Shown: piece by piece, positions 1 to 12,200 of the stretch
How the letters are laid out: each line of letters opens with the position of its first letter
Numbering within the stretch: the stretch's first letter is position 1
Source of the DNA: Rhinopomastus cyanomelas
Taxonomy: Eukaryota > Chordata > Aves > Bucerotiformes > Rhinopomastidae
Length of the DNA stretch: 64,000 bases
NCBI GenBank assembly: GCA_013400115.1
Contig: VXBP01004153.1
Location: 434,789-498,788, forward strand
Direction: 5' to 3'
Notes under the pieces: generated by a model
The model's input: only the letters and a program-made list of their open reading frames with translations
What the model was told of the DNA's origin: nothing
Database searches by the model: none
Translations under genes and position numbers: made by a program

Positions 1-3000
1 GTTTCTCTTCCCTGGAGACTCGCAGGGTCTCCAGCCCCCTGGGTGGCACTCTATACAACTCAGTACTTAATACTGCGAGAGGTGCATTTATCTGCCCACG
101 CGATGGAGAGATGTGCTAGAGCTGGATCAATATGCCAGGTACAGCACAGCACAATGTCAAGATTCACTACTCTGACTCTCTGACAGATGGGCAGGGACCT
201 GTGCTAAAGCATTTGGTAGGATTCAGTCCAGCTACCTACAGTCATAAAATGAACTTCTCAGCAATCTTCCTTCAAAAGGAAAGAGACTGCAGGAAAGGGC
301 TGTTTTGGAAAGGTGAGTTGATTTCTCTTCATGAGAAGAGGGGCTTGGCTGTTGCACTGCAGTGGGAATTGACATGGATGTTGGGGCATTGAGATCTCCA
401 TATGAACACCACCATGGTAGGCAGGTCTGTACATTTCTCCAGGGTCTCTGGAGCATTGTCAGAATTGCAGCAGGTTGCAGTGAGCTGGCTAAGGACCAGG
501 CACTGAGGGGCAATGAGTGGTGTTGCAGTTGACAATGGCACACAAACACATCCAATCATACCTAGTGAAGAGCTAAGCCAAACATATTCTTTTGGTAGAC
601 AATACCAAATATCCTCCAGGGCAAATCCCAAGGAGAATCCCTTTGAGAAAATTTGCACCTAGACTTGATGTAGCGAACGCTGGGAAAAGCCCAGCATCAT
701 CAAGAGGTTTCGCTGGCAGTGACAGGACCTGAAATAAGTGCAATAGTTTCCTTGCCTGTGGACTTCTTGGAAGAGTCCACAAGAATCTAAGGTTCCAGGA
801 CCTTTTGCAGCAAGACCTCACTTAATTTAGCATAGTTCCTGGAAGAGCTTGTCCACAGTAGAGCTTAAAACATTAAACAGGGATTTTTGAGAGAGAAATC
901 TAAAAAGATAAATGCTGTGCATTACAACAAAGGCTGGAGTAAAAGGCAGCAGGACTGCTCTTGTGTTCTCTAGAAATATCTGGGCTGGTAGGATGGATGC
1001 AATAAACTGCCTATTTCTCCCCCACAGTACTGAGCCTTCAGACAATAGCTGTGGGTATCCCAGAGCCTGCACATGCCACAGCTACAGCCCAGAAACACTT
1101 AAATTTGCATCCTCCTAGACAAAAACATGGCAACTCAGCAGCTGATTCAGCTATAAATTCTTTCCCAGTAAGTTATGAAAAGAGGACTGGGGACCTGCAT
1201 TCTTCTCATTCGAACCCTTTTCATCTTTATTTTTTTCTGTTTAATAAAAGGATGTTTATGGTGGTGGATAAAGCATTACTGTCATCCTCACTAAAAAACC
1301 TTTACTACCAATCAAAAATGAGTGGTGAATGGATAAACTGTCTATCAAAGCACAGCTTGAAAACTGGGCATTTCAACAAAATAGCATTTATGAGAGCTGC
1401 TGCTGCTAGATTACATTTTATATCAGACCATATTTAAATTTGGGTGGAATTAACCTTACATCTTCACATTAGAGTGTTCCAAAAGCATCAAGACTATTTG
1501 AGAGGTATCTGAGCAAACAAAGTTGCTGTCAGAGGGATGGAGATGATAGCAAAAACACAACTGAAGGGGGCAAATTTTAACGGAACATTTCCTGTGGAAA
1601 AAAAGAATTTTGACTGGATTACAGTTAGGAGGTGGTTTCTTTTCCTGTTATTTTGTGGTGGGTGGAAGACAAAATGATAGCATTTCCATTGATGCCATAA
1701 GGATACCTTTCTGCATCCTGAGGTCACCTTTCTGCATCAGCCATGAGCTGAAAACAGTTGGTGCAAAACAGTTGATTATGCTCCACCCTGCAAGAGCTAC
1801 ATGGGATCTAGTGGGAAGGGAGTTGGTTGATGGAGTTTGATATTCCTGCAAAGCCAGAGAAAGGTTGAATGGCCTGGCTTAGACACCAACAGACAATGGG
1901 ATAATTTATACAACTTACAGTCAAGACTGGAGAAGAAGCTAAGGTCTGGGTCTGAAATCCATGACTGAGGCTTTGCAAAGAATTCTTTTCACATAGGACC
2001 GGTTCTTCAACACTCCAACCCTTGCTCCACCTAAGACTTCTATACTTAGTTAAGTAACTCAGTAGACTTAATCAATGTCCTCATTGTCACCCCTCATAAC
2101 ACTGTGTCATAGGCCAGGTTTGCACCTGACAGTCTTCAGGAATCACCCAGAAGAGGGGTCCTCCTTTCTGTGGAGCATTAGACCCAGTCCATGAGTCACC
2201 TGCAGAGAACAGTGGGTCTGAAATGACTTGTGGTTCATTGATTTTTCCTGATCATTCATAAATCATCTATCCTTCCTTCAGGTCAATAACCTTTTTAAGC
2301 CATGATTACTGCTTAGGGAACACTGGAAGCCAAGTTCATTTCTCATCACCAGTCCTTACATTTCATGAAAAGTTCTGCTTTCACTGGAAAAATGCAGGGA
2401 TCTGAGCGAGACCCTGACTGGCTGCATTCAGCTCAGAGGATCCAGGAGATTAACCTCACCCCCCTTTAATGATCCTGGGATTGTATATCTGATAATTAAG
2501 CCCAGTGCTTGCTACTGCCTCTGCAGAAGTATCGCCACCATTGGCACTGGTGTCGGAGCAGCAGCTCCTTATTGCATCCCTTTGATGTGTTTCAGCTGCA
2601 ACAGGAAAACCAGTGAGTGAGTCATAGGGGCCATCACCATCCTCCTTCATTACACGACAGCCCTTATCAATAATTCATCCCCCTACTCCCATCCAAGGCA
2701 CAGCCGAGTGTATTTGTAACTCAGTAATGCCCCAGTCAATAAGCACCTGTGGTTATGTATTACTCTCCTTGCAAGGATGTACAAGCCTGTAACTACAGCA
2801 GTGAAACCTTGGAAGGAGACAAAACACAGATTGTGCTGAAAAACTGCCTCCCCTCAAAGCAGCACGATGCACCACGTGTGCCACGTGTGGGTGCAGTGGA
2901 AACTTCATCCGCTGCTTTGACTTTGGACAGTCCAGTCAGATATGTGCATCCCTGAGCGAAGGGACAGAACGACCATCCTCTCCAAGCACTCGTGTATTGC

Positions 3001-3958
3001 AGCCCTTCTCTTTAAATGAAATCCAAAGGCTCCATAATTTCCTCCTTGGCTATGTTTCTATATGTCATCAGTGAAGAGCCGGGCAGTGCAAATCCCCAGT
3101 GCCGAGAAGCTGATTAGACGCAGACGATCTGAAACCCACTGTCAGACAAATTTCAGTGACACTATTTCAGCTTCTCATATAAATAAAAGTTGAAAGATCA
3201 AGCACCTGCTGAAGTTTAAGTATTGCATCTCGAACACAAGCAATTTAAATAATGCTAAGAGAGTAGAGGAGTAGATAAAGATAATTAAGTGCTACTGTTG
3301 TGATACATTTGACGTGCAGAGAATGAGAAATCAGAGTTATTTTTTAATAAAAATAGAACTCCTTCAGGATTTGATCTTGCTGGCTTCAAAACCCTAAGAC
3401 AAATACTGTTGGCACTAAATTAAGCTACAAAGTCTTTCATTACGCACCACCCATGGGAACGTAAAGACGTTCTTGGAGAGTTGAAGAAGGAAGCTTTGCT
3501 CCACGAAAGCAACAGAAATAATAATGACAATGTGGAGAAATGTACCCAAGATATATAATCCATAAAACAACAACGATGCTCTCAGCGGGTCCAAAAAGCA
3601 ATCACAGAGAGAACACCACAAAACAAACCTGGTATTACAACACTATGATGTACAATGATTGTCTTCATTAAGTGAATTATATCTGCAGGTAAGGAAGAGC
3701 AAAATACTGTAAACATCAAGATCCACTGCAGCAGAATATTTTAGTATAAATATTGGAGCCTAGCTCAGCAGACTGCCTAGGCAACTGCTCCAGCTGTTAG
3801 AAAGCACCTCTGCCAGGGTTTATTTATCCACTACAGCTTTCAGGAAATTTCCCCAAATATCTGAAATATTCAGGGCTATCACTAGGATGCTCCCTTACCT
3901 GGTGACATCAGCTGATTATTAACCACTGCTGATCTTCCAGACAGGCCTGTATCAGAAA
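1..3958. other. Repeat-poor single-copy DNA, no gene recognised
   Basis: No open frame here looks like a known protein and I see no CR1 sequence. The longest open frames are short and lack recognisable domains. Two AT-rich blocks (about 2440-2660 and 3060-3300) have the mixed-motif look of non-repetitive regulatory DNA, but nothing in one sequence alone proves this. A pair of CACGTG hexamers lies at 2873-2878 and 2882-2887. Confidence 0.6.
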
Positions 3959-4541
3959 CAGCGTGACCAGTAGGAGCAGGAGGGTGATTGTGCCCCTATA
4001 CTCGGCACTCGTGAGACCGCACCTCGAGTACTGTGTCCAGTTTTGGTCACCACAGTACAGGAGGGACATTGAGGTGCTGGAGCGAGTTCAAAGAAGGGCA
4101 ACCAAGCTGGTGAAGGGGCTGAAGGGCATGCCCTATGAGGAGAGGCTGAGGGAGCTGGGGTTGTTTAGTCTGGAGAAGAGTAGACTGAGAGGGGACCTTA
4201 TTGCCCTCTGCAACTACCTTAAAGGAGGTTGTAGCAAGACTGGTGTTGGTCTCTTCTCTCAAATTAGTGATGATAGGACGAGGGAAATGGCCTCAAGTTG
4301 TGTCAGAGGAGGTTTAGATTGGATGTTAGAAGGAAATTCTTTACTGAGAGGGTGATTAGATACTGGAATGGATTGCCCATGGAGGTGGTGGTGTCACCAT
4401 CCCTGGAGGTGTTTAAGGAACGAGTGGACCAGGCACTTAGGGATATGGTCTAGCCGTTAGATACTAGGATAAACGTTGGACTCTATGGCCCTGGAGGTCC
4501 TTTCCAGCCATGACGATTCTGTGTGTGATTCTGTGTGTGAA
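3959..4541 (+). mobile_element. CR1 retrotransposon, 3' fragment
   Basis: A 5'-truncated CR1 copy. Its first 390 bases keep an open frame for the C-terminal part of ORF2 (130 residues from 3963), including the family-typical stretches RPHLEYCVQFW and LRELGLFSLEK. It continues through the 3' region and ends in two tandem copies of a 12-base unit (4515-4526 and 4527-4538). That unit looks like the usual CR1 octamer stretched by two GT steps. The reading frame stops before the normal ORF2 end, so the copy is dead. Identification rests on similarity to the other copies in this window and on known avian CR1 structure. Confidence 0.92.
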
Positions 4542-4554
4542 ACTGTATTCCATA

Positions 4555-4850
4555 GCCTAAGCGGAATGAAGAAAGACTTCAAGGTTTTGGGACTTTTGAT
4601 AAAAGAGTCTGGGGCACAAATTGTATTCTCTTCATTACTTCCATTTTGGGGTGAGGGCACAGGCTGGAATGGAAGGACTCAGTCCATTAATGCCTGGCTA
4701 TGAGACTGGTGTTTAAGGCAGGGCTTTGGGTTTTTTGATGACTGGTTCCTTCAGACACCAGATCTTACAGGTCCACACAGGAGAGGTTTGTCTGAGAGGG
4801 GGGAAAAGGGTTCTGGGTCAGGGATTGGGAGGGCTTATTCAGAGAGCTTT
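4555..4850 (+). pseudogene. CR1 ORF1 C-terminal remnant (esterase-like domain)
   Basis: The open frame through 4555-4703 contains the stretch KKDFKVLGLLIKESGAQIVF followed by SSLLPFWGE. This matches the core of the SGNH/GDSL-type esterase domain known in ORF1 of some CR1 elements. The frame stops at a TGA just after the INAWL block. Downstream DNA is still alignable in pieces to the other long copy up to about 4850. The final esterase box, where a D-x-x-H pair would be expected, is not readable: the frame is broken and neither residue is evident. The related copy at 46085 supports the same reading. Function in this copy is lost. The esterase assignment is from family knowledge, not proven here. 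Confidence 0.65.
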
Positions 4851-4959
4851 AAATTAGATATGAAGGTTGGTGAGATAGTTGATGGATGTGCACCAGTGGG
4901 ACAGAGCTCTGGTCTTAAGGAAAACCTGGTGACCTCTCACTGTCCAAGGGTGAAATTCG

Positions 4960-7629
4960 AGCACTCAGCTCGCTCCCTGAAATGCCTGTACACCAATGCA
5001 CGCAGCATGGGGAATAAGCAGGAGGAGTTAGAAATCTGTGTCCAGTCAGGTGATTATGATCTGGTGGCAGTTACAGAGACATGGTGGGACAGCTCGCATG
5101 ACTGGAATGTGGTCATGGACGGATATGTCCTTCTTAGGAGAGACAGATCAGCAAGGCAGGCTCTCTATGTGAGAGAGCAACTGGAATGTGTGGAGTTCTG
5201 TCCAGTGACGGATAAAGAGAGAGTTGAAAGTTTGGGGGTGCGGATTAAGGGGCAGGCTGGTATGGGTGACACTGACAAGGCACCAGATCAGAATGTGGAA
5301 GTTGGTGAGGTCTTCTACAGGCAGTTGACAGCAGCCTCACATCTGCAAGCCCTGGTTCTCATGGGGGATCTTGACTCCTCTGATATTTGCTGGAAGACCC
5401 ACTCAGTCAGCCACCCATAGTCCAGGAGGTTCCTGCAGTGCATTGGTGACAACTTCCTGATGCAAATGGTGGAAGACCCCACTAGGAGAGCAGTGCTGCT
5501 GGATCCTGTACTCACCAACAAGGAGAGTCTGGTTGAAGCAGTGAAGGTTAAGGGCAGCCTTGGTTGCAGTGACCATGAGATGGTGACATTGAGGGTCTCG
5601 TGTGGTAGGAACAGAATAGCTAGCAAAATCACAACCCTGGACTTCAGGAGGGCCAACTTTGGCCTTTTCAAGCAATTGCTAGGAGGAATCCTATGGGACA
5701 GGGTACTGGCAGGAAAAGGGGCCCAAGATACCTGGTTAACATTCAAAGACCACTTTCTTGGAGCACAAGAACAGAGCATTCCAACAAGAAATAAGTCAAG
5801 GAAGGGAGCCAGAAGACTTTTGAGGTTAAACAGGGAGCTGCTGGGCAAACTGAAGAAGAAGAAGAAAGTTTATAGATCATGGAAGGGAGGAAATGGCCTC
5901 TTGGGGTTGTTATAAGGCCCTGGTGAGAGAATGTAGGGATGCAACTAGGAAAGCCATGGCCTTCTTGGTATTAAACCTTGCAAGAGAGGTCAAGGGCAAC
6001 AGAAAGGGCTTCTTCAAATACATTGCAGGTAAAACTAAACCTAGAGGCAATGTTGGCCCCCTGCTGAACGAGGTGGTTGCCCCGGAGACAGAGGATACAG
6101 AGAAAGCAGAGATACTCAACACCTTCTTTGCCTCTGTCTACATTTCTGGGAGCTGTCTTGATATCCCGCCCCAGGCTGCTGAGACTCCAGAGGAAGTCGA
6201 GGCAAGAGAGGAGCCTGCCTTGGTTGATGAGGACTGGGTTAGGGATAAGTTGAGCAAACTGGATGTAAGTTGAGCATCCATGGGCCCAGATGGGATGCAC
6301 CCGTGCATACTAAGGGAGATGGTGGAGGTAATTGCTAAGCCACTCTCCATCATCTTTTCTGAGTCATGGGGATCAGGAGAGGTGCCTAGGGACTGGAGGA
6401 TAGTAAATGTCACTCCAATATTCCAAAAGAGTAAGAAGGAGGACCCAGGTAACTATAGACCGGTCAGCCTCATGTCCATCCCAGGAAAGGTGATGGAACA
6501 ATTTGTCCTGGATGCTGTCTCTAGGCACAGCAAGGACAGGAGAGTCATTAGGGACAGTCAGCATGGCTTTGCAAAGGGAAAGTGATGCTTGACCAAACTG
6601 ATAGACTTTTCTGAGGACGTGAGCAGGTGGATAGATGATGGCAGAGTGGTGGATGTGGTCTATCTCGACTTGAGTTAGCCATTTGACACAGTCTCACATA
6701 GTATCCTCACAGCCAAACTGAGGCACTGTGGTCTAGTGGAGTGCCCCAGGGGTTGGTGCTGAGACCAGTCCTGTTCAATCTATTCATCGATCACTTGGAT
6801 GAGGGATCAGGGTGCACTGTCAACAAGTTTGCTGATGACACAAAGATGGGAGGAGTGGCCGACACCCCAGCAGGCTGTGCTGCCATTCAGCGAGATCTGG
6901 ACAGGCTGAGGAGCTGGGCAGAGAGAAATGTAATGAAGTATAACAAGGGTAAGTGTAGAGTCTTGCATCTGGGCAAGAACAACTCCAGGTACCAGTATAG
7001 GCTGGGGACTGAACTGTTGGACAGCAGTGTAGAAGGAAGGTACTTAAGGGTCCTGGTGGATAGCAGGATTACTAAGAGGGCAAACAGCATCCTGAGGTGG
7101 ATCAGAAGGGAGGTGGTTAGTAGATTGAGAGAGGTCCTTCTTCCCCTCTGCTCTGCACTAGCGAGACCACATCTGGAGTATTGTTTCCAGTTCTGGGTCC
7201 CTTGGTTCCAGAAGGACTCAGAGCTGCTGGAGGGTGTCCAGCACAGAGCAACGAAGATGCTGAAGGAAGTAGAGCACCTCCCTTATGAGGAAAAGCTGAG
7301 GGAGCTGGGTCTTTTTAGCTTGGTGGAGACTGCGGGGTGACCTCGTTAATGTCTATAAATATGTGAAGGGTGGGTGTCAGGAGGATGGAGCCAGGCTCTT
7401 CTCAAGGTCATCTAATTATAGGACAAGAGCAATTGGTGTAAGTAGGAACATAGGAAGTTCTGTATAAACATGAGAAGGATCTTCATAGTGAGGGTGACAG
7501 AGCACTGGAAGAGTCTGCCCGGGGGGGTTGTGGAGTTTCCTTCACTGGAGATGTTTAAAACTTGCCTGGATATGTTCCTGTGTGGCTTTTTCAGGTGATC
7601 CTTCTGTGTCAGGGGATTGGACTAGATGA
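4960..7629 (+). pseudogene. CR1 ORF2 pseudogene: APE endonuclease plus reverse transcriptase
   Basis: ORF2 would encode the protein that nicks the target and copies element RNA. The endonuclease part shows LYTNARSMGNKQEELE, VTETWWDSS and MGDLDSSDICW, and after a break SLGCSDHEMV. The usual GDFN box reads GDLD here. The RT part shows DPGNYRPVSLMSIPGK, RDSQHGFAKGK, a damaged motif A (YLDLS-stop-PFDTV), VPQGLVLRPVLFNLF, and an intact FADD catalytic box. Breaks seen: TAG at 5418-5420, a +1 frameshift near 5888-5900, TGA at 6271-6273, TGA at 6583-6585, TAG at 6676-6678 and a 97-base deletion at 6732-6736. The expected stop is the TGA at 7627-7629, by analogy with the copy at 35340. The region just before 4960 is open but shows no convincing start. 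Certainly inactive. Confidence 0.92.
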
Positions 7630-7677
7630 TCTTTTGAGGTCCCTTCCAATCCCTAATGATTCTATGATTCTATGAAA

Positions 7678-10600
7678 TATGCAGAAGGAAATTACCAACT
7701 CTCAGATACCTACAAAGTGGGGGGGAAGATGTAGTGCAGTGCCTAGAGCATGAAACTGTGTGCCTGGCACACAGTGATTCATGCCTGTCTGCTTAGTAAG
7801 AGAAGTAGCCATAGGAATGCCACGCAATTGGTGGAACTTACAGCATGGAACATCCACATCCGTCCTGCTTGGTGCCTCATCAGGGCACAGCACTGTGGCT
7901 CACAATATCCAGATTCTCCTCAGGATATTCCCAAGACTGGTCTGCGAAATGAGGAAGCTGCTTCATTCTGCTGCCAGAGGTGAAGAAGGAAAGTAAGTTT
8001 TGCTGCACACGGTTCGAGCATGGTCTGAGTGGCCCTTTTGAAAAGTGCCCTGTTTGATGAACCCAAGTGCACAGAAGAGGAGTGTTACTGTTTCACTGAA
8101 AAAATGAGAATTGAGTGTCTTTTCGTTTCCCTGCTGGTGATGGGGCAGTTCCCAGGTAATGGAAGCTAGTTTTCCTATTAGAGATAACACTGAAACCTCT
8201 AATTTCAGTGTGACTCCAGGGGAAAGCATCGGTGTTGTTATCAGTATTAGACTCTGCAGCCATTATAAGCCCAGTGTAGTATTTCTGACAAAGCACATTA
8301 TGGGGAAAGTAGAAGCAGCCTAAACAGAACTGAGGTTGACAGAGCAATTTTCACTCCTTTTCTTCTAATGCTCTGGTCTAATTATAGTCCCCGCTGAGTG
8401 TGTTTTAATTCTCGATACTCAGAACTATGATGAGTTCCAGGGGAGGAACTGGGGTCTTTTCTTTTCACTGCCTGGAATATTTTAAGATTAATATCAACCT
8501 GATAGTCTCTGACTTGTGCTGTGGCCAGGAGCCTTAGCACCATAAGGACTTTAAAAGCTTTGTCTTAGACCGGGATTCACACAACGAGGGCAGTTGCTCT
8601 ACCTATAGGTATCTTCTGCTCATGCCTTGAGGTACTGTTATCTAGACAGCAACCACCCCAGAGGATCTGGTCTCCCCTGCTCTTTAAAGAAGGACATTTC
8701 CTGACAATTTTTGTTTTAGTTTGTTTTCTTGTTTGGTTTTGTAAAAGCAATACATAGTTGTAGATGTGTTTTAAGCTCTATTTAAGAAAGCTGAAGCACA
8801 CAAGGTCAGAGAGCTTATTATTTAGCGCTGAAATCTAACTTGGGAGTGCAAGAAGCAAAGCTGGTCAACAGGCACTGCTGTCCAGAACAGTCTCAGCAGG
8901 GCCCAGGACTGGGACCTGTTGTGGCTGTGTATTTAAATGTTTTTCCATAATGGCCACCCCTTCCCACTCCTCTCCTTCTGCCCTCCACATTTGCCACCAA
9001 AAAGAAGCAAGAGTGCTTGCAAATAACCCAGCTCTGCATCAACTGAACCCATGTTTAGCGCTGAAGGGTAGTGTTTCCTAAGGGCTTGTTATTTTATAAT
9101 CTGTATGTTTTTGATCTCTTCCTTATTTAAAAGACTACTGGAAGACTTCACGGCAATTACAGTGGAAGCAGAAGAGTTGCTAACACTCAAATATCACCTA
9201 AACGCTGTCTCCACAGTGTTAATGTGCAGTAGGTGTCACTTTTGGATTCAAATCTGTGACGTGTGATCCCATCACACGATGAAAGGAACCACTGGAAAGC
9301 ACAACCACAGCCCAGAGTGCTAGTCCTCTGTCAAATTCAACTCCTGGCATGGACAGCTCAGGACAGACCTTCACCTACAGCAGACCCCCTCCCCTGCAGG
9401 GCTGCCTTGCTGGGTTCACTTGAAAGAGCAGAACTGTAAGGGTCAGGCTTACCCTTTGCTTTGTTTGAAAAGACAGCAGAGAGCAGTGTGGAGAGCGGAG
9501 GGGAAGGCTGAGCAAAGGAACTGTTTCAGAGGAGGGCTTTAAATGTGAAAACCTGAAATCAAGATTCTCAGTGGGATGGAAAAGGGTTATCAAGATTGTG
9601 GTAATTTTCGAGCCTCAGCAACCACACGGTACCATTTGTCTGGTGGCAGAGGGCCAACACTGTATTTATAGTTCCTCATCAACAGCTCCTTTTGCAGCCT
9701 GTCCACAGCAATCCCTAGATCTGTGCTTTCTCGTGTAGTTTCTTCAGGATGGCTGGTTTTAAGAAACATCAGTGAGTCCCCAAGGAGGCATCATGAGTCT
9801 AATCTGTTTGTGATGTAAATACATTATGGTAGTGCTGGAAGAGGACTCAGCAGTCATTAAGCCATGGCGTGGAAGAAAGGCCAGTGATATAAATGCATTG
9901 CAGGCTGTCCCTGGCTCCTGGGAATGGGGATTCGTATTTTCTACGTTGAAAGGGAACCCATAGGTGGGATAATGCAATCTCTGGCAGTGCAATAAAGCAC
10001 ATTAGGCTGTTGCTGTGGGAGGGATCTGCCCTTAGAGTACAGGGAAGCTCAGTCTAGAGGAGCTGAAGGATACATGGCATCGGATGGGGTAAGGTTAGCA
10101 CAAGCTACATGTGACCCATTTAGCTCTGAAAATAAGACACTTCTTCTGTAGGTGGTGAAGATGTAGACTGATGCTGGGGGCTGAGAAGCTCTGAGCTCTG
10201 ACTGAAGTTTCTCTGTAGACAGAGAGCTGGCCTGCCTGTGTACCGTCAGAGCTACCATTCCTTGAGCTGTGACACACAGCAAATGTCTATGAAAGAAAAT
10301 GTTGCTTAGGAATCACTGTCTCACACTTGGGTCCTTTGAGCTGGATGATGGGCAGGGGAGGTGAGCAAGCTCCTACACTTATACGTAGGAAGAGGATTGG
10401 TGAAGACACTACAGCAGCAAGGATTGCTTAGTGAGTCAGCTCAAGGGATGGTCTAGCTGCTGGAACAAGGGAGCTGTTATCAATGAAATGGGACTGGCAG
10501 CAGCCTAAGAGCCACCTGGAGCCGTTCAGATCAGACTCAGTAGTTTTGGATAGGTTTTGTGGGAGTATTTGCTAAAAACAAACTGACCCTGCAGGGATCA

Positions 10601-11942
10601 TTCTTGCCAATGCTTCTCTGCTACTGGTTCTGCTTTTAGAGAATCTAGTCTGTCTCCAGGGCTGCAGGTAGTCCCTCTGAACACCCTCCCTGCTGCCCCA
10701 CCCCATCCCAGCGGCATTCACAATTCTTATGCATCGTGGTGCACACCACTAAGCAAGGAACCCAAAAATTAGCAGCCTTGATTTTTGTCTTCACGATTCT
10801 GAATGATGGACAGGCTTCTCTGGATCCACCCACCTTCACTTGCCTGATAACTGCAAAAAAAACTTCTCATCCAATAAATATGAAATGATAACTCCTTTTC
10901 CATTTTGCAGGGTTCAAAACAGACATCATTGCTGTTCACATCACATCTGCCACCTTATTTTTACATCAATCCTATCATGATTAATGCACAGAATTGTGAA
11001 AAATCCCATTTTCTGCTTGAAAGTAAGATGTGTATGGGCAAAAGGTGTTGTTTTGTTACAAACCGGGACTAAAAAAGACTGATAAAATTCTAAAAACATA
11101 CAACCTGGATAGTGTTTAAAATTCCTCCCAAATATTTTATCAGAAAACAGTTTTAACAGAAAGCTGTTCTTTGCAACACTTCAGTAGTCTCTGCTAGCAA
11201 AGAGAAAATTGGAGTTTGTCTGCTGCATCTTTTTGCACACATGGGTGGGATATTCCAACAGGACTTGAAGTCCAGCTGAGTTCCCCTGTCACTGCCTCAG
11301 TACAGGGGAGAAAAGGACATGATGCATCACCATCCAGGAAAGCCAGAGCACTGCATTCTAAAGTGCTCAACAGGTTTGTATTTAGAGGCCAATGTTAATA
11401 TGGAGGATCTAACAACTGATTTGGCATCAGCATCAGTGCTCAGTAAGAAGGGAATTTCTAATAATAATATTTCTCCAATAGAAAAGCACAGAGGGATAAA
11501 CTTGGGATCTCTTGTTTGACCAGCAGCTGCTGCTGGCACCAAGCAAGCTGCCTTTGAAACTTGTTTGCTCATCCTTTGCTGAAAGCAGATGTCTCTGCAA
11601 TTAGCAGACATTTAAACAAATAAAAGGAAAATGAGAATGGAGACAGGGACTCTTCAGACAAGGACTGTGCAGAGCTGAGCTACTCGGAAGGTTCTTTTGC
11701 CTTGTTGGATGAACAGGAAATTAATGGTTTTCTGAGTAGGACTCAAAGTCTGTCATCCTTCGCTGAGTGCTCCTCCTCTTGCAGGCAGCAGCAGCACTTC
11801 TGTGAGTGCTTCTCTCTTTTAATGGTTGCTTTGTAGGTCCTTTTCCTCAGAAGCAGGTTTGTACTCTTACAAGAGCTGCAGCAAGACTTATACCTTTAGT
11901 GCCTTTAGGAGAGGCCTTGTAGGTGGCCTTCTTTTTGCTTTT
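7678..11942. other. Single-copy DNA, no gene recognised
   Basis: About 4.3 kb without CR1 or any recognisable coding region. It contains a T-rich stretch around 8703-8745 and a short perfect inverted repeat (8-base arms 9260-9267 and 9271-9278, 3-base loop). Open frames are short and without domain signatures. Confidence 0.6.
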
Positions 11943-12200
11943 CATAAAATCAAAGAGTAACTCTTGTTGGAAGGGACCTCTGGAGGTTGCCTGGTCTGAC
12001 CTTCCACTCAGGACAGGGGCATCTTCAAAGCTACATTTGTTTGCTCAGTGTGTTGCCCAGTCAATGTTCAAGTATCTCCAAGAATGGAGATTTCTACAGC
12101 TCCTCTTGACCCCTGCTCCAGCGTTTAACCATCTCCATCTGCCTCATTTTTTGCTTCATCTTTCTTTAGATACAGGATATCTCATTGCACAGCCATTTCA
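11943..12200 (-). mobile_element. Old CR1 3' end (diverged subfamily)
   Basis: The stretch TTGGAAGGGACCTCTGGAGG at 11967-11986 is a hallmark of the CR1 3' region read on the minus strand. It is followed by the diverged block around 12055-12095 with the expected spacing. The wording differs from the other copies here, so it probably belongs to an older subfamily (CR1-Y-like). The far end is degenerate and uncertain by about 50 bases. Confidence 0.75.

Larger units (their letters stand above)
4555..7677 (+). mobile_element. Long CR1 retrotransposon copy (partial ORF1, ORF2, 3' tail)
   Basis: This is the longest CR1 in the window, about 3.1 kb of an element that is about 4.5 kb when complete. 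In order it has the end of ORF1 (esterase-like remnant, 4555-4850), the endonuclease part of ORF2 (about 4960-5600), a linker, the reverse transcriptase (about 6270-6900), the C-terminal domain and a very short 3' UTR ending in octamer repeats at 7660-7677. It is 5'-truncated, as most CR1 copies are. No clear target-site duplication is seen, which is normal for CR1. Compared with the copy at 46085-48735 it has in-frame deletions of 12 and 15 bases in the endonuclease region and a 97-base deletion in the RT. Confidence 0.95.

Noticed and set aside
4788..4960. Open frame upstream of the endonuclease as the ORF2 N-terminus
   Set aside because: The first part of this frame overlaps DNA that in another frame is the degraded ORF1 end. 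It is open by chance, so I place the reliable ORF2 homology from about 4960.
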